Shown here piece after piece: positions 23,621-33,461 of a stretch of 64,000 bases of DNA. The notes under the pieces are model-generated. The model was not told where the DNA came from. It searched no databases and worked only from the letters and a program-made list of their open reading frames with translations. Numbering within the stretch: the stretch's first letter is position 1; every line of letters starts with the position of its first letter. Both the position numbers and the translations under genes were made by a program. Origin of the DNA: Apoderus coryli (taxonomy: Eukaryota; Arthropoda; Insecta; Coleoptera; Attelabidae); NCBI GenBank assembly GCA_911728435.2, contig OU452202.1:25213135-25277134 (forward strand). The letters run 5' to 3'.

Positions 23621-24325
23621 CGTAGTTTTTACTTGTCATTTGTCAAAAAATGACTAATAATAACAGCATTTTGAACGCGTAGTCGGTTGGATGGTTAACT
23701 AGGAGTTCTGAAGACAGGTTTTCTGCATAACTTATGAAAGGCAACATTATTAATCAGAAACCAAAGTAGTTTCATCGGCAAACTGCTCACTACTTTAAGG
23801 ACAATAATAATAATAAATATATATTTTTCTGAAGAGTAATTGTTTAATTATGGTACTAATTTGCGTAAAGATGATTACATAGCCAACGACTTGTCGTTAG
23901 CAATTATAGTTTTTGCTCCAATAACTACTTAGTTTTTCATAACTGTAAAGAATTAAATTATTCTAGCTCTGTCTACCTAATACAACGTTCAATTTTAGCT
24001 ATAGTTCAACTAAAATAACCGATGTGTATTAATGCGAAAATATCAATTACAATTCTTACGGAATCCAATACAACATCTAGGTAAACTGATACGTCGAAGA
24101 GTAGAACAGGAAACCAAACAAAAACATCCAGAGTATAGCCGGTAGATTACATTAATTATCGAGGAAAAATTACTATTTCATATGATAAAATAAACTTTAC
24201 ACATAGTTTGTTATAAGTTCGAAGTATACCGGTTGATTTTGGTGCCAATAATTTATTTAAAAAGGTATGTAAAATTGATTAATACAAGATGTTTTTCATT
24301 AGAGCAGCGATATGTGAAAAATAAT
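23621..24325. other. No gene recognised beyond a partial repeat copy
   Basis: About 23621-23720 repeats the sequence flanking the RTE element, including one hairpin arm. The rest is AT-rich with no supported feature. Confidence 0.45.
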
Positions 24326-24480
24326 AATAATAATATTCTTTATTGTCTAAAAGGTTACATACCCAATTACAAGACAATATAACTAAACACATAAGCTACT
24401 AATAATAAACTAATTAATAATCCTAATGCTATAATTTCCAGAGCATAAGAAGTGTAGTGAAATTTATTACAATTCGCATT
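24326..24480 (-). mobile_element. Non-LTR retrotransposon 3' end only
   Basis: An (ATT)n tail and ACAATAAAGAATATT, then TTGTAATTGGGTATG on the minus strand, match the 3' ends at 5250 and 51345. No coding part remains. Confidence 0.7.
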
Positions 24481-24775
24481 TATTTTTAACTGATTAAATA
24501 CATTGTCTTTTATTATTGCTGCGTTTCAACAAACGTAAACTCGTCTTCTTCAGGAAATTTTGATTCCCAACTATGACAAAACATTATTTTTTCCATTTCT
24601 TGTGTTTGCTTAGAGAAAATTATATGCTAACTGATATTTTTAATATCTATGTCCTTCTTGTAAAACAGATTTCCTATGAAGAAATAATCTTAAATCTACT
24701 TATTATTCGAATAGAATTAGCCGATACTTGTTGGAAATTCATTATAACTGCGTAAAATAAAACAACTATCAAGTT

Positions 24776-24815
24776 ACACTTGATAAAGCCACTGTGTGGA
24801 CGAAACATGTCGTGT
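24776..24815 (+). ncRNA. Variant hammerhead-like motif with U3-A8 core
   Basis: Stem I pairs ACAC with GUGU exactly. The core reads UUGAUAA instead of CUGAUGA, so both position 3 and position 8 differ, yet they could still pair as U-A. Stem II is CCAC/GUGG with a bulge, then GAAA, palindromic ACAUGU and cleavage-site C17. It lies directly upstream of a non-LTR fragment (24831). Confidence 0.5.
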
Positions 24816-24830
24816 AATTTTGAAATATAA

Positions 24831-25547
24831 ATGAATCGAGAGACGGTTCTCAGGGACTTGGGTGTTTATTTTGATGAGCGTTTCTCCTTTGTGGCTCATG
24901 TGGAGCACGTCTCGCGACATTGCACTAAGCTGCTTGGTTTTATCCTAAGAAATTGTAAATATTTTAATAACACCAAAACTTTTAAAATTTTATTTAGTTT
25001 AGGGGAGCCGAGTATCATATTTTACTATACGAGTGCGGGGAGGTCTCACTGGAAAGCCGTCGAAGACTGCTAGCCGTTAAGTTTTTGCACAGTCTATTGC
25101 ATGGCTCAACACACTGTGAGTATTTATTGTCTAAACTGAATTTTCTAATACCACGACAGGCTGGCAGGCTTAGGTTCACATTTTACGAGGATCCTTGTCG
25201 TACCAACATAATGGTTCAGTCTCCTGTACACTATATTTGTGACGGTTTTAACAGAGTATCGCACTTGCTTGATATCAACCACAGCAGGCTCGCGAATATT
25301 GTTGCCACAATGTCGGGCTTGTTTTGGTGAATTAGAGTAGATACCTACTTATTTGTAGTTTCTGTTATTATATTGAATTATGTTTTGATGGTTTATTCTA
25401 TTCTCTTATTTTAATTTTCATTCATTCATTTTTTGTATGAAAAGATATTTTTTTTTGTTCTTTATATGGACACGGATATAATGTGATTATGTTTCCTGTA
25501 ATTGGGGTTGTACCCTGTTGGAAATAAAGAACTATTTATTTATTTAA
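24831..25547 (+). pseudogene. Non-LTR retrotransposon C-terminal fragment
   Basis: RETVLRDLGVYFDERFSF and CTKLLGFILRNCKYFNN match the post-palm region of jockey/I-like RTs. Frameshifts near 25010 and 25080 break it. It ends with GGAAATAAAGAAC and a (TATT)n tail at about 25530-25545, about 115 bp before the MFSD12 start codon. Confidence 0.85.
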
Positions 25548-25660
25548 GACCGTCATTGATGATGCTGTCCCAGAGTCGATGTCATGAAGTAATTCATCTA
25601 CAGAACCAAGAAGTGCTTTAATTATTTGGTTTGTTATAGTTTGTTCAGAAATCAGGAATT

Positions 25661-28600
25661 ATGGACTTTGAAGTAGATTTTCGACCAACATGTGGGATTC
25701 TACAAAAGATCAGTTTTGGTTTCGGACATATATTTAACGATTTGTGTGCTGCAATGTGGTTTAGTTACACATTATTTTATTTACAAGTTATTTTAACTAT
25801 GAAATCGACTACAGCTGGCACATTACTCATGATCGGTAAGTGTCCAGAACTGTTTAGTAAAGGTAAGGAATTATATTGATTCCGTATTTTTCTTTTAGGA
25901 CAAGTTGTAGATTCGTTAGCAACACCGTTAGCCGGATGGGCGATAGACTTTACTTCACATCGTCGACTCTGGCACTTTGGTGGTAAATAAACATTAATAT
26001 TTTGTTAAAGTGAGGGTTTTTACTGGAGATTTTGCAAAATACTTTAAATCCTATGTTTTTGATTCCAAAATAAGCGTACAAATATAGTTTGTACCAACGC
26101 AACGGCAACGTTGAACATGTGGGACTAAAATGAAAAATGGCATTACGAAAGTTATTTTGTTTTTGCTTAAGGAATATACAGGGTTTAAATAGATAAGAGG
26201 GATGTGATTCTTTGTTGAAACTGTTACTACTACTAATTTAGATACTGAAAATAAATCAAATGGTTCAGTTCTGACTCCATATTTTAGGTACATTGGCAGT
26301 GGCTGTTGGATTTTCACTTATATTTTCATTGAGGCCAACTGAATTTACTACTATTGTGTTCATGTATTATGTTGTTGTCATAACTTTATTTCAAATTGGT
26401 TGGGCAATTGTTCAAATATCCCACCTGTCTATTATTCCAGAGATATCGAAAAATCACAACCACAGTTCAGAACTTACAGCAATCAGGTAAAAATAGTTTA
26501 TATTCATAAACAAATCAAATGTTTGGCTATGGGAGTAATTTATTTGACGATTGTTCTTTCGTGGAGATTTGATTTTTATTTCTTTATTATTGAAATTGAA
26601 CTCCCCTCAAGAATGAACTACTTTTTCAAATTTAATTTTTATTGTAACATTTTAGATACACCGCATCAGTATGTTGCAGTATAACAGTGTATGTAATAAC
26701 ACTCATCGTCTTAGGAAACAGTCATGAAGAACAAACAATTGGACCACAAGATTTCTACAAGTTCAAGGTAGATACCTACTGATTTATAACTTATTTTTCA
26801 AGTGCCTTGTACTCTTCGAACGTCCACGCCTCAATTCCATAATAGAGAATACTGAAGACGTAACAACGTAGCATTCGAGTGCGAACGGAGAGCGACAGAC
26901 TTTGGCAACACAACACGGACCTCATTTTTACAAATGATGCTCTGGCTGATTCAGTGCCAGTAATAGAAATTCCTTCATGGCGTTTTTCAATTAATTTTGA
27001 TACAGTTCGCTGAAAAAAAAATTTGATTGATTTGTTGTTTTAGGAAATAGCTTTATTGATAGTGTTCATTGGAATCGTATCTTCATTATTCTTCTATGGT
27101 GGCCTTCTTGGTACCTATGAAAGTGATTATGAAATCCTGCATAATTCTGAAACTGATGATGTAAATAATTTGAATACGCATAGTGGGAAACATTTTCTGA
27201 AGCACTTTGTCATTTACCTAGTCGCTTTATTGTAAGTACTAATATCGATTTCCAACAATTATTAACAGTGTTAATTTCACCCTTTTGCAGATATATGGCT
27301 TCACGATTGTTCACAACGCTCAATCTGATTTACATTCCTCTTTACCTAGACGAACGTGGTAATTTTGAAACTATTGAAAAAGAAAAACTGCGCCATACAA
27401 TTGCTAGTATACCATTAGTTTGTTATATCGCTTCGTTTTTAACGTCGCTTCTTCTTAAGTTCCGGATACGCTTCCTTAATGACAAGGTAAAGATATTATA
27501 CAGGGTGGCTCTGAGGAAATAATCGCGATAGCTATCATGAAAACTAGTTAGGAGAATTATGACGCTAAAATATTTTCAAGACACCGGAAGCTGATGTCAG
27601 TTTGCTTATTTCAAACGAAACACCCTATATATTATTACATTTTTGAAATTCTATATACAGGGTGACATAGAAAAAAGTACATTGCATACTGCCAATAGAG
27701 GACACTAAAATAAGAAAAAAAGTTCCCATGAACACAGGTCCGCAAGGCCTTCGGTTAAAAGATACGGGGTGTTGAATTTTAATATTTTTTTTGGGTTTTT
27801 TTGAATATCTTTTGCCAGAGACGCAAGAAATTGGTAAAATGTGGTATACAGGGGTTTTTTATCACGCTAAATTCAAATATGATCTTAGTTTTGTCATTAC
27901 TGATAGAGGGCGCTACATACAAGGTTCCATCCCTATTGAATCGGTCGTAATTTTTTTGCTATACACTGTATGTCATTTTCGACTGAAAACAATTGTTATC
28001 CCTTCTTTAATACTTAAGAAAGGTATACCTTGTCAAGTCGCTAGAAGCAATGGTTCCAGTACAAATGCATCTAAAAGCCGACAATGCACGCAAATTATTC
28101 AAAAAGCGCCAAAGTAACCTTTGCAAAAACAATGATAAATAAAAATTAAATAATGTGTCATAATGACACTTGTCAAACTAATGTAATAATTGTTAAACAT
28201 ATAAAAAGTTACGACCGATTCAATAGGGATGGAACCCTGTATGTAGCGCCCTCTATCAGTAATCACAAAACTAAGATCATACTTGAATTTAGCATGATAA
28301 AAAACCCCTGTATACCACATTTTATCCATTTCTTGCGTCTCTGGCTAAAGATATTCAAAAAACTAAAAAATTAAAATTCAACACCCCGTAACTTTTAACC
28401 GAAGGCCTTGCGGACCCGTGTTCATGTGAACTTTTAATCTTATTTTAGTGGCCTCTATTGTGTGGCACTATGCAATGTACTTTTTTCTATGTCACCCTGT
28501 ATAATAATAATAATAATAATGGGCCTTTAGATATGTTTAATAATTTAAATTTTTATGTCAAAATGACGTTGGAAGGCCGACAAAAAATCGTCATTTGTCA

Positions 28601-31600
28601 TTATACTTACAGCAATTTTACATAATTAATTTTCATGAAGATTCTTGTAGTGGAAGGTTTAATTTAACTAGTTTTGTAACATCTTTTGTTATTTTTTGAG
28701 ACCGGGAGGTCTAAAAATTAAATTGAAAAAACAGTCGAAAGGCAATTTTTTCAAATGAAACCTACCTACTTATGTCCGCATTCCTTTTGTTGTCACAGAT
28801 TCGTTTGCCAAGCAATATATGTTTTTGTAATATTATCTTATTTGGCATTAAGGATAGTTTCTTAGGTCTTGAATGATAGCCACAGAAACTTAAATTCCGC
28901 TTCAATACGGGTTGACCAAAATTCATATAACTTAACTTAGTTAAAGTTAAGTTAGTTAAAGTTGGTGGCAAGTGATTAGAGCAAGTGATTATAAATTTTG
29001 CGGCTTTCATAAATGAGAGATCTGCTTGCTAAGGCTGATCGAGGTATAGGTAGGTGTGCGCGCTGGAGCAATCTCGTAGGATAACGGTGAGCAGATGGAG
29101 CAGACGAAGATATAATCTGCAAGTTCCTATGCAGGAGACATACAGTTTCTTATATAAATAATGAAGTGAGTGTCAATATTTGATGTTTCTTAAACAGTTC
29201 TCTACAACTTGCTCCTACAGCAACCCTACACAGATAGCGGATTGCCCGTTTCTGTAAAATAAAGACACCTTTGAATAAAGCTCGACCGCATGAACCCCAG
29301 AAGGCTATACCGTATCTCAGATGTGATTCAACTAGAAAAAAATAAGCGTTACGCGCAGCCTCCGATCCCAATGCCCACGCAACAACCCTTAACGCATAAC
29401 AACCCGACGAAACTTTTCCACTCAACTGCCTCACATGTTCCTCAAATTTAAGTTTTATATCTATGTGGAGCCCAATAAATTTAACACACTTAATATCGAT
29501 GGGATTGCTCTCCAGGATCAAGTCACCAAAGTCAAAATTAAAAGACAAGATATGCGTCTTTGCTATATTGAATGAAAGATATTTACAATCACACCACTCG
29601 GCACTCCTTTAGTTCTATCAAATCACTCTGAAGATCCCATTTGATAACATCAACGTTCTCATTATCCCACAGGAGTGTTGTATCGTCCGCAAAGACTTAA
29701 CTTAACTTAAAGGAAATTGACTTTTTAAGAAGAGTACCTTTTTGTTGGGTCTATTTTAACTTAGTCACAAGTAAATGATTTTTTTAAACAATAATAATAT
29801 TAGGCTAGACGCAGGCAAATTTACGAAAAATCTCTTTAATCAGAAAAATCGCACTATTCGATTGACTCAAATTCACAAGTATTCAGAGATCGCATGCTAA
29901 GCAAGAAATGATGGCATTGTCGCACTGTCAACAAAATTTAAATGGTAAGTAATATTTTCGTAAGATTATATTTCTTTATATAAAATATTCCTATTATCTT
30001 TTAGCTGATGCCTATTTACATCCTGCGTAATTCAGAAAGTGAATATTTGGGACTTCACATTGTAGCAACATGATTTCGCCACCGCACTCTCCAGATTTGA
30101 CAATCTTCGATCTTTTTATTTGGGGTGGAGGTAAAAATAAAGTTTATAGTGTTCCAGTAACAACAAACAAAGACGAGAGACGTATTGGACAAGCCGTTCA
30201 TGAACGACCACTTTTGTTTGAACATTTATTACAATAATTTTTTCCGCACTAGGTACTTATATTGCTCGTTACTTTTATCAGAAATCATTTCTTAATACAG
30301 CGGAAACATTAATTTGCCAAGATTCTTGAAAATTATGATCTCTGAATTCATGCGTTAATTTGAGTTTCGTCAATAGTGGGCCCAATATCAAAATAACAAT
30401 TACATGAGATTTATTCTTGATCTTGGATCAAAAAAACAAAGTGCAATTGATTGTAATATTTTGTTTGACTATCAAATCCTAAGTTTCAATGGTTATTTGG
30501 ATTAAATTTTAGGCGACCTATTTTCTGGGATCTGTGATTGGTTTGACTGTTTCGCTTTGCATTGGTCTTGGATTATCACTAAACTCAGATTTTGAGTTGT
30601 ATTTAATAGCTGTATTTTTAGGTAACGATCAAGTTTATATTACAATTTTTCCATTTAAGTCTTTCATGATTTTAATTCCATAGGAGTGAGCGGCGCAGCC
30701 ACCATGGTTGCCAGTTTGTGTTTAACAGCAAATCTAGTAAAAACCAATGGCTATGGTGGTGCATCTGTCTACAGTATAGTCACATTTACTGATAAACTAA
30801 TATCTGGTGCTGTAGTGGTTCTCATACAAAATTTGTGAGTACACAACACTGTAACCATTTTGAATTTAGCGTGTATTATTTACATTCAGAAAGAATCTAA
30901 TTTTATAGCTCAATCCAAATGAATCCCAATATGCTATTCAAATTGTTACTGGTTCGATTGAAGTTTGTCGAGCGGCTTGTAATTCAAGTTTTAATTAGTG
31001 ACTAGACTCTACCAAGGCTAAAACGAATCTAAACTCGAAAATCCGATTGTCTGTCCAAAACACTTAACATACATGAGAAGTAGGTACCTAGATTGAAAAT
31101 AGCCACTCAGAAAAAAGGGCATTTTTACAATATACCCCTAAAAGATACAGCTACAGGGTGAGCGATTCAGAAATAAAATAATGTCGACTGTAATAATGGC
31201 TTTTAATTATTGATAAGATGTCCTATATTGGAGATTTTTCAGAAGATCAACAAGACACTACTGTTTGTCAATTTAGAAACAATACGATTTTATAATGACT
31301 TCTTAATTTCCGGAAAAACTAACTAGATGAAAACCCATGTTCATATTTTCTGCGCCCTTTATATTTATTCTTTGTTATGGGAAACCTTGTTAACTCCCCA
31401 ACTACTAGCTTCTGTATACAGGGTGTTAATTAAGTATCTGGCCAAACTTCAGGGGGTGATTCTTTGAGTGATTTTAAGGTAAAAAGTTCATATAAGCAGG
31501 TGTCCGGAAATGCATAGTTTTCAAGATACAGGGTGTCAAAAAAATTTTGTTTTTTACATTTATTTATTAATATCTCAAACACCTGTAGACCGATTTTGTT

Positions 31601-32994
31601 AAGTTAGCATCAATTGATTGTTGATTATGACTTCCAGTGGCGTCGTAAGGGGCAGTTTCACGAATAAACATAATTAAAAAAATGTGCGCCATTGACTTTT
31701 CTAAAATTAAAAAAATAATTTTTGGATTAAGCCGTTAAAAATACAACTTTTTTGTCTGTTGATATTTTCTGGGTTAGGATACACATATCAGTTTTACTGC
31801 CTTCTAACCCTTTTTGCAGATATTTTTTTTTCTTGTGTATGTTGTAATTTTTTGTATATTATGTTGTATATTATGTCTGCAAATAAACTGTTTATTATTA
31901 TTATATTATTATATTTTTTCGTATCTTGCATCGTTTTCCAGAAAAAAAATTAAAGCCACTTAAATGCATGTCCCTGGATCTGTAAAAGTGATTTTTAAAA
32001 TTATTCAGGGACATGCATTTAAGTGGTTTTATTTTTTTTCTCGAAAACGATGCAAGATACGGAAAAATATCAAGAGACAAAAAAGTTGTATTTTTAATGG
32101 CTTATTGCAAAAATTATTTTTTTAATTTTAAAAAAGTCAGTGGCGCACATTTTTTTTGTTATGTTTATTCGTGAAATTGCCCCTTACGACGCCACTGGAA
32201 GTCATAATCAACAATCAACTTAGCGTCTTATCATAGTCCATAATACTGCCAAATTTCAACAAAATCGGTCAAGAGGTGTTTGAGATATTAGTAAATAAAT
32301 GTAAAAAAAAATTTTTTTTGACACCCTGTATCTTGAAAACTATGCATTTCCGGACACCTGCTTATATGAACTTTTTACCTTAAAATCACTCAAAGAATCA
32401 CCCCCTGAAGTTTGGCCAGATATTTAATTAACACCCTGTATAATAATAAAAGTCCGACATTTAATTTACATGAAGGCGTTTCGATCTTCAAAAGTAAGAC
32501 CACTCTGTATTTGAAACATGTCATTCTTCGAACAAGAAAACACGGTCCATCTGTTTCTAAAAGTTGAACAAAGAAAAGAGACAAAAATTATATATTTTTG
32601 TTACTCATGTACCTACTTGCAGATGTGTTTGTTACTTTTCGTAAAACCCATATCAATAAACGATAAGATAGATAGAAAACAGACCTTTAAATTTTATGAC
32701 TAAAAGGAGAATTTAGGAATATTACATTTCCCTAACTAATAGAAAATATCTATAAAATCACCCAACTAGTATACATAATACCAGTGGCGTGGTATCTTGT
32801 CACAACACATTAGCACTTGACTATAAATATTAATATTTATTCATTTTAGACAGTGTTTCCCAAAAAGTTTATGCCCACATTACTATGAACATGTTCTCTC
32901 TTACATTTGTGGCATAGTATCACTAGTTGGGTTAGTATCATTAGCACTACTAGAAATAGAGATAAAACGGAATAATAAGAGAAGATCCAACTAA
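25661..32994 (+). CDS. Mfsd12: MFSD12-like major facilitator, 9 exons, 452 aa
   Basis: This encodes a twelve-helix major facilitator transporter of the MFSD12 family; the vertebrate member is needed for cysteine import into lysosomes and melanosomes. Exons: 25661-25835, 25899-25982, 26288-26486, 26656-26767, 27044-27231, 27291-27486, 30513-30621, 30684-30834, 32850-32994. All introns are GT-AG and the joined frame is open to TAA at 32992. Recognisable blocks are GHIFNDLCAAMWFSY in helix 1, the MFS loop GQVVDSLATPLAGWAID between helices 2 and 3 (about 59-75), and a polar central loop (SDYEILHNSETDD). The C-tail KRNNKRRSN is short and basic. Intron 6 is 3.0 kb and intron 8 is 2.0 kb, and each holds a long foldback. 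AATAAA at 33215 is a possible poly(A) signal. Subcellular site and substrate are inferred from the family. Confidence 0.93.
26810..27000 (-). pseudogene. RTE-like RT fragment in MFSD12 intron 4
   Basis: The minus strand encodes VRTRMLRCYVFSILYYGIEA followed by WTFEEYK, matching the post-palm region of the RTE element at 21155-22342 (LTRCYIFSTLLYGAESWTL). It is a short diverged remnant. Confidence 0.7.
27498..27632. mobile_element. Short element with ATACAGGGTG/CACCCTATAT ends
   Basis: ATACAGGGTGGCTC at about 27498 and CACCCTATATATT at about 27621 are inverted ends about 135 bp apart, adjacent to the larger foldback that uses the same terminal motif. Confidence 0.5.
27654..28503. mobile_element. 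850-bp foldback element, TATACAGGGTGAC ends, in MFSD12 intron 6
   Basis: Arms of about 305 bp (27654-27960 and 28195-28503) are inverted copies with few changes. Shared blocks include CATAGAAAAAAGTACATTGC, CCGCAAGGCCTTCGGTTAA, AATGTGGTATACAGGGGTTT and CGATTCAATAGGGATGGAAC. The spacer is about 235 bp. ORFs on the two strands are mirror images made by the arms, not genes. Confidence 0.9.
28760..29700 (-). pseudogene. Non-LTR retrotransposon RT fragment in MFSD12 intron 6
   Basis: Reading down from about 29692, the minus strand gives FADDTTLLWDNENVDVIKWD, a break near 29590, then HILSFNFDFGDLILESNPID and LHIDIKLKFEEHV, LRYGIAFWGSCGRALFKGVF. This is the catalytic box and thumb of a non-LTR RT of a different subfamily from the 5240 copy. 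The part below about 29150 is probably 3' UTR and AT-rich intron; its exact left limit is uncertain. Confidence 0.8.
30065..30220 (+). pseudogene. Tc1/mariner transposase C-terminal fragment
   Basis: The plus strand encodes SPPHSPDLTIFDLFIWGGGK followed by NKVYSVPVTTNKDERR. This is the third catalytic Asp region (SPDLTPxDFFLWG type) of a mariner-like transposase. It is a short remnant in MFSD12 intron 6. Confidence 0.7.
31415..32442. mobile_element. 1.03-kb foldback element in MFSD12 intron 8
   Basis: The ends are TATACAGGGTGTTAATTAA and its inverse (32424-32442). Arms meet at a 30-bp loop near 31976-32005, flanked by CACTTAAATGCATGTCCCTG and its inverse. The arms match along their whole length except for about 145 bp present only on the left (about 31770-31915), which ends AAATAAACTGTTTATTATTA and looks like a later retroposon 3' end. 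Internal CCAGTGGCGTCG modules (31633, inverted 32189) also occur in other elements of the window. Confidence 0.9.
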
Positions 32995-33461
32995 AACACA
33001 TTATGGTAAGTATGAAAATATTTATTATAAAAATCTTAATTTTAAGAACATTATTATACGCTCATCAAGAGATAAATGAAAGCTATAAATCACATGCAGT
33101 ATAAGAGAAGCATTTCTTCCAATAGAGTTTTGATTCTCACTGTATTCACAGTCTAAGTGTTAAAATTTTTCGTTTTTAGTTAATGGACAAACCGATACAT
33201 CATAATTAACAGAGAATAAAATTATTTCTTACGACATTCGTTAAAAAAAATTGTTGATTGAAATATTTGGTGGCATTTAAGTTGGGACAATTCCTACATC
33301 TAATCATTTATTTTAATGATTATTTATTATTATGTGCTACAATAAAATTATTTTATAAACATTTTTAAATTAATATACAATTATTTTTTTTTTCGAGAAA
33401 ATATAATGTACTTTTTTTAATTAACATTAAAAAATATTATTTATACGTTACTAATGATCGT
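32995..33461. other. Shared 3' region of convergent MFSD12 and integrin genes
   Basis: The two stop codons face each other across 467 bp. AATAAA on the plus strand at 33215-33220 could serve MFSD12. TTTATT strings at about 33307-33330 give AATAAA on the minus strand for the integrin. Transcript overlap is possible but not shown. Confidence 0.6.

Noticed and set aside
27791..28374. Matching ORFs on opposite strands (GRYIQGSIPIESV in both)
   Set aside because: They are the two arms of the foldback element read in mirror image, not independent genes.
30065..30220. Extra MFSD12 exon in intron 6
   Set aside because: The peptide is a mariner catalytic region, and splicing exon 6 to exon 7 already preserves frame and topology.
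32505..32530. GAAACATGTC on the plus strand near MFSD12 exon 9
   Set aside because: No CUGAUGA-like core or stem II upstream; a chance or fully decayed match.
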